From Lachnospiraceae bacterium UBA7179 (GTDB lineage: Bacteria > Bacillota > Clostridia > Lachnospirales > Lachnospiraceae), in assembly GCA_002491195.1 (NCBI GenBank), contig DKVL01000096.1, positions 1 to 16,981 on the forward strand: 16,981 nt of DNA. The letters are read 5' to 3'. Of the stretch, positions 1-7,333 are shown one piece after another; the first letter of the stretch is position 1, and each line of letters begins with the position of its first letter. The notes beneath the pieces were generated by a model that made no database searches, was not told the DNA's origin, and saw only the letters and a list, made by a program, of their open reading frames with translations. Position numbers and translations under genes: made by a program.

Positions 1-1412
1 ATCGTTATCTAACGTCAGCTTTTGCCAGACCGGAGTTTGCGAGAATGATGGCGGATGTTCGTGCCGGGAAAGTGAACTGTGTCCTGGTAAAAGATTTGTC
101 AAGATTTGGAAGGGATTATATCGAAGCCGGGCGGTTGATACAGAAGACCTTCCCGGCTTTCAATGTGCGCTTTATTGCGGTTACGGATGGTTTTGACAGT
201 CTGTATGCAGACTGGACGGACAGCAGTCTGATCTTGCCAGTGAAAAATTTTATCAACGACAGCTATTGTAGGGATATCTCCATGAAAGTCAAGGCGCAGC
301 AGAGAGTAAAGCGCATGGAAGGAAAATGTATCAGCGCATTTCCTGCTTACGGTTATCAGAAAGACCCCGCAGATAAAAACAGCCTGGTGGTCGATGTGTA
401 TGCCGCAGATATTGTAAGAAAAATTTTTGCATGGAAAACAGCAGGAATGAGTCTGGGGGCAATCGCAGAAAAGCTGAATACAGCAGGTATTTTATCACCG
501 ATGGAGTATAAAAAGTTTCTTGGAATGAAGTATGATACAGGGTTCGGAGGCTCTCCTGCTGCAAAATGGGCGGCAGCATCCGTCAAACGTATTTTAGTAA
601 ATCCAGTGTATACCGGAACCATGGTACAGGGAAAACAGGAAAAAGTAAATTATAAAGTAAAAAAGAGAATTGATAAACCACAGGAAGAATGGATCTGTGT
701 AAAAAATACCCACCAGGCGATTATATCAGAAATTGAGTTTGCAATCGTGCAGGATTTGTTAAGATATGACGGGCGGGCTTCGGGCAGCACAGACAGGGCG
801 AATCTGTTCAGCGGTGTTTTGCTATGCGCCGACTGTCAGGCACCCATGATAAAAAGGGTAAATTCCTACAAGGGCAGAAAAAAAGTTTATTACATCTGCC
901 AGACAAAAAATAAGTCCATGGGATGCAGCAGGCACAGCGTAGAGGAAGAGACGCTGAAAAAGATCGTATTGAAGGAGATTCAAAAATATCTTGGACGGAT
1001 GGCATCTTATCCGGAAGCTGCCTCGTATTTAGAACAGATGAATATCAATGAGGAACAAGTAGTTGCTGCACATAATTCGCAGATCGCAAAGCTTCAGATA
1101 GAATGTAACAGATATAATAAGTTAAAGAACAACCTGTCGGCTGATCGGAAAGAAGGGCTGATCGATGACAGGGAGTACAATGAGTTTTATAATATCTACG
1201 GGCAAAAGTGCAGTGAACTCGAAAGAGTCATAGCGGCACAGAAGAAGACCTTAGCAGTGATGTCCCAAAGTGCTGCCGCTGCAAAATCACGGCTTGAAAA
1301 AATAAAGGGAAAACTGGAACTGTGGGAACTGGACAGGGAACTGCTGGTAACGACAGTCCGCAAGATATCTGTTCATGAGGACAAAAGGCTGGAAATCGTG
1401 TTCCGGTTTTAA
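1..1412 (+). CDS. Large serine recombinase 1 (5' end outside window)
   Basis: Site-specific DNA recombinase of the large serine family, which cuts and rejoins att sites to integrate or excise mobile DNA. The reading frame is open from the first bases of the window, before the first internal ATG at 45, and the residues there (LTSAFARPEFARMM) align with SGTSFAREGFCRLM of the next recombinase. The gene therefore starts upstream of the window. The catalytic serine (Y-x-R-x-S motif) is not visible for the same reason. Visible parts are the end of the resolvase domain (VKDLSRFGRDYIEAG), the recombinase domain (around GYQKDP to NPVYTGTMV), a zinc ribbon starting CADC with later Cys residues, and a charged C-terminal coiled coil ending in the beta-strand motif RLEIVFRF. 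The stop lies 36 nt before the ATG of recombinase 2, so the two are probably co-transcribed. Confidence 0.93.
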   Translation, partial: RYLTSAFARPEFARMMADVRAGKVNCVLVKDLSRFGRDYIEAGRLIQKTFPAFNVRFIAVTDGFDSLYADWTDSSLILPVKNFINDSYCRDISMKVKAQQRVKRMEGKCISAFPAYGYQKDPADKNSLVVDVYAADIVRKIFAWKTAGMSLGAIAEKLNTAGILSPMEYKKFLGMKYDTGFGGSPAAKWAAASVKRILVNPVYTGTMVQGKQEKVNYKVKKRIDKPQEEWICVKNTHQAIISEIEFAIVQDLLRYDGRASGSTDRANLFSGVLLCADCQAPMIKRVNSYKGRKKVYYICQTKNKSMGCSRHSVEEETLKKIVLKEIQKYLGRMASYPEAASYLEQMNINEEQVVAAHNSQIAKLQIECNRYNKLKNNLSADRKEGLIDDREYNEFYNIYGQKCSELERVIAAQKKTLAVMSQSAAAAKSRLEKIKGKLELWELDRELLVTTVRKISVHEDKRLEIVFRF

Positions 1413-1448
1413 CTGTCACAGGAAACTTCGATGCAGGAGGTCGCATCA

Positions 1449-3173
1449 ATGGCGAGAACGAAGAGGAGATACCTGGAAACGCCAGCGAAAGCAGAAATTA
1501 TGGAACTGCCTGCCATAATATATTCTGTTGGAATATACAGCCGGTTATCTGTAGATCATGACGACAAAAAATCCGAATCCATAGAAAACCAGATCGAAAT
1601 GATCCGCCAGTATATAACCGTTGAAAACAAGAATCGGCAAAAGAGACAAAAATTTGAAATCTATGATATCTATATCGACAGGGGGATCTCAGGTACTTCC
1701 TTTGCAAGAGAAGGATTTTGCAGGCTGATGGACGATGTGAGAAATCATAACGTGAACTGCATTATTGTAAAGGATTTATCGCGGTTTGGCAGGGATTATC
1801 TGGAAACAGGAAATTATATCGAAAAAATATTTCCGTTTTTAGGAGTTCGGTTTATTGCGGTTACAGATGGCTATGATTCCATGTCTGAAAATGCTTCGGA
1901 TCAAAAGCTGGCAATGAACATTAAGAATCTTGTCAATGATATGTACGCAAAAGATATATCAAAAAGAGTAATGACTGCAAGGAAAGCTGCTGCCTGGAGA
2001 GGAGCCTACATCGGGAGCATCACGCCTTACGGATATACGATAGAAGAAAGAAACGGAATCCGGAAACTGGTCATTCATCCTGAAAATGCAGAGATTGTCA
2101 GCTATCTTTTTCAAAGCTATGCGTCCGGAAGTTCTTATCGCGAGATGTCAGCATACCTTTATCAGAAGAAAGTGCATCGAATCAGTGATTTTAATCAATA
2201 CGGCCATACTTATTGGAGAAAAGGAGAGACACTTCATCAGTGGAATCCCAGTTCCATAAGAAGTGTCTTATCCAATCCGGTATACACAGGTAAGCTCGTG
2301 CAGTGCGGGAGAACATTGCGATTGCAGGAGGGACAGGAGGAACAGAGCGCGCGCAGCCATGCTGGGGAAACGGAATGGATTACAGTAGAAAATGCCCATG
2401 AACCAATTATTGCGCAGGAATTGTTTGATCAGGTCAGTGCCAGATTGAACAAAAGATCGAAGGAAGGATTCAATGAAATAAAGGAGAAAGCTGCTGATTA
2501 CAGACAATCAGGAAGCGGTGAAATGGCGGATGATGAAAACATTTTCCGTCATATTCTCTATTGTGGGAATTGCGGCGGCAAAATGCATACAGCGTATTAT
2601 CAGAGCAGGGTGAACGGGAAAAGGAGCTATTCGTATTACTGCAGGAATGCTTATGATCTCGATGGGAAGAGATGTTCCAAAAACTGCATCAAAGAAGAAC
2701 AACTCGAGCGATGTTGTTTCGAGCAGATGAAACAGGTTTTGGAAAAAAACAATCTTTCCTCTCAGGTTCTGATCGATAGGAATCATATAGAATGTAAAAA
2801 AGTGAAAGCAGTGTATCTTAAAGAACAAAGTAAAATCATGCAGGAGAAACAGAGACTAAGCGCACAGGCCGCAGCGCTGTATATGCAGTATAAGGAGGGC
2901 AGTGTGAGCAGTCAGGAGTATTCTTCTTTCCGCAAAAACAGAGCAGAGCATGAAAATTTCTGTGCAAAAAGAATGGAGGAGTTAAACCGGAAAATAAGAA
3001 AATGTGAAATACAGGCAGAGGAGCAGGATCAGTTTTTACGTTCACTGCAGCGGACAGATGGATGTAAAAAACAAAATATCTGGCTGATCACGTCCTTGAT
3101 CGAGAAGATTGCCGTCTCATCAGAAGGAGTGATCGATATCTGGTTCCGGTTTCAGAAGGAAGAGGAACAATAA
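1449..3173 (+). CDS. Large serine recombinase 2
   Basis: Complete large serine recombinase of 574 residues. I chose ATG 1449 because AGGAGG at 1435-1440 lies 8 nt upstream. An in-frame ATG at 1431 would place that site inside the gene. Layout: N-terminal resolvase domain with the catalytic serine in YSRLS (Ser34), the conserved VKDLSRFGRDYLETGNY helix, the recombinase domain with GYTIEERNG and LSNPVYTGKLV, a zinc ribbon (CGNC, then YYC and a later Cys pair), a long coiled coil rich in Lys, Glu and Gln, and the terminal beta strand IDIWFRF. It follows recombinase 1 closely and in the same direction. Length and motif order are typical of integrases of conjugative or mobilisable elements in Clostridia. 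A second in-frame TAA follows the stop at once, and after it comes an open stretch resembling another recombinase tail. Confidence 0.95.
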   Translation: MARTKRRYLETPAKAEIMELPAIIYSVGIYSRLSVDHDDKKSESIENQIEMIRQYITVENKNRQKRQKFEIYDIYIDRGISGTSFAREGFCRLMDDVRNHNVNCIIVKDLSRFGRDYLETGNYIEKIFPFLGVRFIAVTDGYDSMSENASDQKLAMNIKNLVNDMYAKDISKRVMTARKAAAWRGAYIGSITPYGYTIEERNGIRKLVIHPENAEIVSYLFQSYASGSSYREMSAYLYQKKVHRISDFNQYGHTYWRKGETLHQWNPSSIRSVLSNPVYTGKLVQCGRTLRLQEGQEEQSARSHAGETEWITVENAHEPIIAQELFDQVSARLNKRSKEGFNEIKEKAADYRQSGSGEMADDENIFRHILYCGNCGGKMHTAYYQSRVNGKRSYSYYCRNAYDLDGKRCSKNCIKEEQLERCCFEQMKQVLEKNNLSSQVLIDRNHIECKKVKAVYLKEQSKIMQEKQRLSAQAAALYMQYKEGSVSSQEYSSFRKNRAEHENFCAKRMEELNRKIRKCEIQAEEQDQFLRSLQRTDGCKKQNIWLITSLIEKIAVSSEGVIDIWFRFQKEEEQ

Positions 3174-3176
3174 TAA

Positions 3177-3257
3177 ACGGATGATAGCGTGGACGCATAC
3201 AGCAAGCTAGTGGTCGAGAGAAAAGATGCAATGAAGATTTACATAGGTTTTGATTGA
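3177..3257 (+). pseudogene. C-terminal stub of a lost serine recombinase (stub A)
   Basis: Directly after the double TAA of recombinase 2 an open frame reads to TGA 3255-3257 and contains VDAYSKLVVERKDAMKIYIG then FD. This matches the final beta-strand segment of large serine recombinases. In the neighbouring genes that segment reads KISVHEDKRLEIVFRF, KIAVSSEGVIDIWFRF and KIEISNGKAIDIYWKF. No start codon or upstream domain is present, so I read it as the leftover 3' end of a deleted recombinase gene. The convergent channel gene overlaps its last 19 bases. The similarity is short and judged by eye. Confidence 0.45.
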
Positions 3258-4021
3258 TGCAAAGATCTTAAAGTCTGACAGATTGTCTCAATGTCATCAT
3301 CTGATAAATTCTCAAAGTCATCAAGCTGCCCTTGCAGGGTCTTGATGATCTGTTCTCTCGCGTCACTTTTCGATGAATTTTCGTGTCTTTGAATAAACAG
3401 AGCGGTGATCGTGCTTGTGAGAGAGCCGATCAAACCGATACCGACGATCATCAGAATTGCAGCAACGGTGCGTCCGGCGGGGGTAGATGGGGAAATATCG
3501 CCATATCCGACAGTGGTTGCAGTGACGAAACTCCACCATATTCCATCAAAAAAACTCATTCCTTCTGCAAAATGTATTGTGAAACCACCTAAAAGGATGC
3601 ATAGCAGGTTAACCAATACCAGATACTTGAGACCGTTGATCTCAAAGAAAAATTTGATTCGTTTGTATAACCGCACAAAATAGGCGGACAGCCGTGCAAG
3701 CTTTAGCAGTCTCAGAAGCCTCAGAATTTTCAAAACATTCAGAATACGGAAAACTTTAAATAGTAAATTGAAGGGTATGATTGCAATGAAGTCACAAATA
3801 TTCTCTTTAAAAAATTTCTTTTTGTCGCGAGCGATCATAATCCGAAGAAAGTAGTCGGCAATAAATAGGATCGTGATTGCAATACCGATTTGTATCTGAA
3901 GATCAGTGCATCCAGTCGTCATATCACGTATTGAAAGATACACCGCCACCAGTGCGAGAATACAAAACAGTATGTCATAGACAAAGATCAGACGGCTTTT
4001 TTTGTCGGCACTGATTTTCAT
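3239..4021 (-). CDS. Six-TM voltage-gated-type potassium channel
   Basis: Membrane ion channel of the voltage-gated potassium family, 260 residues. Start ATG at 4021 is chosen because a gaggaggga ribosome site lies 5 nt before it. An upstream in-frame start at 4114 would lie upstream of the likely promoter. Predicted segments: S1 (about 11-31), S2 (44-64), S3 (74-89) and S4 (92-112). S4 carries basic residues mostly every third position: R92, K98, R101, R104, K107, R110. S5 spans 131-152, then a pore loop with the potassium selectivity filter TVGYGD (170-175), and S6 is about 186-210. A short acidic cytoplasmic tail follows, with no recognisable TrkA-N or cyclic-nucleotide domain. The gene is antisense to, and sandwiched between, recombinase genes. 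It has its own promoter, and its 3' end overlaps recombinase stub A. Function is inferred from family motifs. Confidence 0.92.
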   Translation of the reverse strand: MKISADKKSRLIFVYDILFCILALVAVYLSIRDMTTGCTDLQIQIGIAITILFIADYFLRIMIARDKKKFFKENICDFIAIIPFNLLFKVFRILNVLKILRLLRLLKLARLSAYFVRLYKRIKFFFEINGLKYLVLVNLLCILLGGFTIHFAEGMSFFDGIWWSFVTATTVGYGDISPSTPAGRTVAAILMIVGIGLIGSLTSTITALFIQRHENSSKSDAREQIIKTLQGQLDDFENLSDDDIETICQTLRSLHQSKPM

Positions 4022-4046
4022 GCAGCTCCCTCCTCGTATTTTTTCA

Positions 4047-4075
4047 AGCATAGCACAGCAAAAAGCAAAAAGCAA
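4047..4075 (-). promoter_or_regulatory. Sigma-70-type promoter of the potassium channel gene
   Basis: On the minus strand, TTGCTT (-35, 4075-4070) and TATGCT (-10, 4052-4047) are separated by exactly 17 nt. The -10 box lies 25 bases before the channel ATG, leaving room for the gaggaggga ribosome site. The spacer is a run of TTTTTGC repeats. Confidence 0.6.
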
Positions 4076-4149
4076 TAAAAAGTTCCGCAAAAAAATTGTT
4101 GAGGATATGGACAAAAAGCCAGCAGACAGATAACGGAAATGATTTTTTC

Positions 4150-4284
4150 ATTTTAGAACAGATGAATGTCAGTTATGAACAGGTTGCTGCATATGATTTA
4201 TAGATACCAAGGTTTCAGTCCGCGAGTGTTATGGAGACCTGGTTTCGGGAGGAAGAGAAAGATGGAGGGAAGCAGGATGTCTGA
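4150..4284 (+). pseudogene. Internally deleted recombinase remnant (stub B)
   Basis: One reading frame carries two pieces that match recombinase genes. The first, LEQMNVSYEQVAAYDL then TAG at 4201, matches LEQMNINEEQVVAA from the start of the coiled coil in recombinase 1, including a run of 16 identical bases (tttagaacagatgaat). The second, in the same frame after the TAG, reads METWFREEEKDGGKQDV then TGA at 4282-4284. It resembles the tail IDIWFRFQKEEEQ of recombinase 2. Everything between these two parts and everything upstream is missing. The stub tail overlaps the start of recombinase 3 by 8 bases. This looks like a large deletion in a former recombinase gene upstream of recombinase 3. 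Confidence 0.6.
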
Positions 4285-5854
4285 ACGTGTCATTGCAGGA
4301 TACTATCGTCTCTCTATGGAGGAGGATGATTTTAAGGTGGAAAGCAACAGTATTACGAATCAGAGACTGTTGATCAAGAGATATCTGATAGAGCATCCAG
4401 AGCTCTCCTGTTATGAATATTGTGAGTTCTATGATGATGGAGTCTCAGGAACAACAATGCACAGGCCGGGGATGCAGGCAATGCTTGAAAAAATAAAGCA
4501 AAATGAGATCAATTGTGTTATTGTGAAAGATTTGTCAAGGTTCTCAAGGGATTACATTGAATTAGGTACTTACATGGAGCAGATTTTCCCGTTTATGGGA
4601 ATCCGTTTTATCTCGATCGCAGAGCACTATGATAGTCAGGATTATATCGGGAAAACGGCTGATATTGAGATCGCTTTTCAAAGTCTGCTGGCAGACTTTT
4701 ACTGCAAGGATATTTCCGAAAAAGTGAGAAGCTCTTTAATAGCAAAGAAAAATCAAGGTTGTTATGCAACAGGAAATACACCGTTTGGATATCAGAAAAA
4801 TAAGAATAACCGCAAGGAACTGTTGATCGTACCAGAAGAAGCCGAAGTAATCAGGCATATATTTGAACTGTCCTTGTCAGGGCAGAGTCTGACGCAGATC
4901 TGCCAGATATTGAATGGTGAGAAGGTGCCCACACCGCTGGAATATATCAATCAAAGAAAGAAGCAGAATCGAAAGGAACTGCAGCAGGAACATAAGTATT
5001 GGCAGCCACAGACGGTAAGAACGATATTGACCAATGAAAGTTATCTGGGAAACATGGTTTATCATAAGTCTGTTCAGGCCGAAGTGGGCAAAAGCCGGAC
5101 CATATTAAAACCGAGAGAAGAATGGAACGTATGGGAAAACCATCATGCCGCTATTATTGACAAAGAAGTGTTTGATGAGGTGCAGAAAAAGTTTAATAGC
5201 AAAAAAGCAGCAGCAAGGAAGCCCGTACCCTATGCACTGAAAGGAAAGGTGTATTGTGGATATTGCAGACGCAGACTAAAACTTATAAAACTGGCAGGCG
5301 GCGGACTTTCTTACTATTGTCCGAATCGAACGCTGAACAGGAATAATGAATGTCTCTCCGGCAGCGTTGGCAATGCGTTATTAGAGAAGATTGTACTCGA
5401 TGAAATGAAGGCGCAGATAACAAAACTGGCAGACTTGGCGTGTGTCAGAAAAAAGGTCACAGAGGAACAACGCACACTCATCAGGAAGACAGATCAAGAA
5501 CGCAAAAAGGTAGAGGCAGGGATAGCAAAACTGACAGAGAGCAAGGCTGGTCTGTTGGAGTCCTATCATGCGGGCACATATACCGGGGAGCAGTATATGG
5601 CATATCGCAGACAGCTGGATCAGCAGATTTCCGAAAAGCGGATGCAGCAGCAGAAGTTAAAGAAGCAGTCAGAGACCTGCGATAAGCTATTGTGTGCAGA
5701 TGCAGGGGATTATGAGAGCCTCCTGCAATATGCTGGTTTCGAGACTCTTGCAAAGAAAATGCCGGCTGTATTTATAGAAAAGATAGAGATCAGCAACGGG
5801 AAAGCCATAGACATCTATTGGAAATTCAATCAAAGCCATGACAGTACTGATTAA
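4277..5854 (+). CDS. Large serine recombinase 3
   Basis: Complete large serine recombinase of 525 residues. Start ATG 4277 is supported by ggaggg at 4264-4269, 7 nt upstream. An ATG at 4166 would add residues encoded by the out-of-frame recombinase remnant and is unlikely. Resolvase domain with catalytic Ser13 in YYRLS, then DGVSGTTMHRPG and VKDLSRFSRDYIELG. The recombinase domain contains GYQKNKNNRKEL and ILTNESYLGNMV. It is followed by a zinc ribbon (CGYC, then YYC and a final Cys) and a coiled coil of roughly 120 residues. The terminal strand is IDIYWKF. It differs clearly from recombinases 1 and 2, for example ISIAEHYDS where they have IAVTDG(F/Y)DS. Its stop lies only about 40 bp from the inferred element/chromosome junction, so it is the best candidate for the integrase acting at that site. 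Confidence 0.95.
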   Translation: MSERVIAGYYRLSMEEDDFKVESNSITNQRLLIKRYLIEHPELSCYEYCEFYDDGVSGTTMHRPGMQAMLEKIKQNEINCVIVKDLSRFSRDYIELGTYMEQIFPFMGIRFISIAEHYDSQDYIGKTADIEIAFQSLLADFYCKDISEKVRSSLIAKKNQGCYATGNTPFGYQKNKNNRKELLIVPEEAEVIRHIFELSLSGQSLTQICQILNGEKVPTPLEYINQRKKQNRKELQQEHKYWQPQTVRTILTNESYLGNMVYHKSVQAEVGKSRTILKPREEWNVWENHHAAIIDKEVFDEVQKKFNSKKAAARKPVPYALKGKVYCGYCRRRLKLIKLAGGGLSYYCPNRTLNRNNECLSGSVGNALLEKIVLDEMKAQITKLADLACVRKKVTEEQRTLIRKTDQERKKVEAGIAKLTESKAGLLESYHAGTYTGEQYMAYRRQLDQQISEKRMQQQKLKKQSETCDKLLCADAGDYESLLQYAGFETLAKKMPAVFIEKIEISNGKAIDIYWKFNQSHDSTD

Positions 5855-5900
5855 GGAACGGTAGTAAATTTGTAGCAACTCTGTAACAGCAACGGGCATC
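5855..5900. other. Candidate right attachment junction (attR) of the recombinase element
   Basis: Between the stop of recombinase 3 and codon GGC at 5895 the frame of the downstream peptidase fragment is no longer recognisable and meets a TAA at 5865. From 5895 on, the sequence reads as peptidase (GIVRGNDRFLYGE). The change point therefore lies near 5890-5895. A GCAAC direct repeat (5875-5879 and 5889-5893) sits next to it. The exact crossover dinucleotide cannot be read without the left end or an empty site. Confidence 0.5.
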
Positions 5901-6053
5901 GTCCGCGGAAATGACCGCTTTCTCTACGGGGAACGGCTGAAGGCAAGTCTGATCCGTGGGGCGCAGCCGCTTGCCGGAGTACCCGAGCGGCCAGACAGCA
6001 GAATCGGCTGGGGGACTTTATGTGTGGAGAAGGCTCTTGCGAGTATGCGTTGA
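5895..6053 (+). pseudogene. 3' fragment of an S8 (subtilisin-family) peptidase, interrupted by the element
   Basis: The frame reads GIVRGNDRFLYGERLKASLI, then RGAQPLAGVPERPDSRIGWG, then TLCVEKALASMR and stop. This is the usual C-terminal segment of Clostridia S8 peptidases. In those, a helix ending in WGI(V)xGN and then LYGE(K/R)(V/L)KAYL(I/R)RGA and a GWG turn follow the GTS-x-A catalytic serine motif. No start codon or ribosome site precedes it, and the Asp-His-Ser catalytic residues are absent, so they should lie beyond the left end of the mobile element, outside this window. Such peptidases include Csp-type proteases in spore-formers. The next gene, 77 bp downstream, is a LysM-GH18 protein. 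The family call rests on recalled family features, not on a search. Confidence 0.72.
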
Positions 6054-6130
6054 GAGGAATAGGACAATCCGGTCATTGCATATATCAGTATAGAAAGAAC
6101 AGGTGAGAATGATAAAGGATTATTACAGTT

Positions 6131-7267
6131 ATGCAGATCTATGTAGTGAGAGAAGGAGACAGTCTGGACAGTATCGCGGCAGCGTTTGCAGCCGATGCGC
6201 AGGAAATTGCTTATGACAACCAGATTCCAGAACCATACAGGCTGGCTGTCGGGCAGGCTTTGTTGATTCCAGGCGGCGAGGGTGCGGGGCCAAGAAGGAC
6301 GGTTCATGTCAACGGTTATGCATATCCCTATATACAGGAGCAGGTACTTATGGAGACATTGCCATATCTGACAGCGCTTTCTGTATTTTCCTACGGTTTT
6401 ACCACAAGCGGTGATCTGCTGCCGCCCAGGGTGGATGACAACTGGATGATCAATGCGGCGTGGAAACAGGGAACGGTGCCTGTACTGGTGTTGACGCCGT
6501 TTGATCAGACAGGAATGTTCAACAATTATCTGATCAGCGAGATTACCCATAACATGACAGCACAACAAAATTTGATCGATCAGATGTTCTTAACAATGGA
6601 GGAGAAAGGTTTTGGAGGAATTGACCTTGATTTTGAATACATCTTACCGCAGGACAGGGTAGCATATGCGGATTTTGTCGCGAATGTCAGGGATCAGGCA
6701 GCGCCGCGAGGCTATCATGTCTCAGTGGCGCTGGCGCCGAAAACTTCAGCAGATCAGAGAGGACTTTTGTATGAGGGGAAAGATTATAAGCTGCTTGGTG
6801 CGGCAGCAGACAGTGTATTATTGATGACTTACGAGTGGGGATATACCTATGGCCCGCCTATGGCAGTTGCGCCGATCAATAAAGTTCGGGAAGTGGTAGA
6901 ATATGCAGTGACAGAGATTCCGACGGAGAAGATCGATCTCGGGATTCCCAATTACGGATATGACTGGACGCTGCCGTTTGTTCAAGGGACTTCCCAGGCG
7001 AGAGCGATTGGCAATGTGGAGGCAGTGCAGATTGCAATTGAAAATGATGCCAGGATTGCGTTTGACCAGACGGCCATGTCCCCCTATTTTCATTATGAAA
7101 AAAATGGGGTGCAGCATGAGGTATGGTTTGAAGACGTGCGAAGTATGAAAGAGAAATTCCATCTGATTCCGGAGTACAATCTGCGGGGAATGGGTTATTG
7201 GCAGATCATGAGGCTGTTTCGCGCAAACTGGCTGCTGCTTGCTGATACTTTTGATATTATGAAGTAA
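6131..7267 (+). CDS. LysM-GH18 glycoside hydrolase (spore-cortex/peptidoglycan type)
   Basis: Peptidoglycan-binding glycosidase of 378 residues, similar in plan to YaaH/SleL/YdhD N-acetylglucosaminidases that degrade spore cortex fragments. Residues 1-49 form one LysM domain (YVVREGDSLDSIAAAF to LLIPGG). Residues about 55-375 form a glycoside hydrolase family 18 barrel. The catalytic strand reads GGIDLDFEY, with D165, D167 and the proton donor E169 all present. The usual first Asp of the motif is Gly here. Later barrel strands include VLLMTYEWGY and the GIPNYGYDW segment. There is no signal peptide, as is common for spore-coat-associated members. The ATG has only a weak ribosome site (AAAGGA at 6114-6119, 11 nt away). 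The gene lies directly downstream of the interrupted S8 peptidase fragment. Confidence 0.9.
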   Translation: MQIYVVREGDSLDSIAAAFAADAQEIAYDNQIPEPYRLAVGQALLIPGGEGAGPRRTVHVNGYAYPYIQEQVLMETLPYLTALSVFSYGFTTSGDLLPPRVDDNWMINAAWKQGTVPVLVLTPFDQTGMFNNYLISEITHNMTAQQNLIDQMFLTMEEKGFGGIDLDFEYILPQDRVAYADFVANVRDQAAPRGYHVSVALAPKTSADQRGLLYEGKDYKLLGAAADSVLLMTYEWGYTYGPPMAVAPINKVREVVEYAVTEIPTEKIDLGIPNYGYDWTLPFVQGTSQARAIGNVEAVQIAIENDARIAFDQTAMSPYFHYEKNGVQHEVWFEDVRSMKEKFHLIPEYNLRGMGYWQIMRLFRANWLLLADTFDIMK

Positions 7268-7286
7268 AATAATATGCCTTTCTATG

Positions 7287-7315
7287 TAGACTTTTGGTGA
7301 TATTTAGTGTAAACT
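7287..7315 (+). promoter_or_regulatory. Promoter of the HD-GYP gene
   Basis: TAGACT (7287-7292) and TAAACT (7310-7315) are spaced by 17 nt, a plausible sigma-A promoter. Transcription would start near 7322, only about 12 nt before ATG 7334. This leaves no room for a ribosome site before that ATG. Confidence 0.5.
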
Positions 7316-7333
7316 AATAAACAGTATGAATCG

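Noticed and set aside
5924..6568. Minus-strand open frame of 214 codons opposite the S8 fragment and GH18 gene
   Set aside because: Composition is typical of an antisense shadow, and it overlaps the LysM and barrel codons of a convincing gene.
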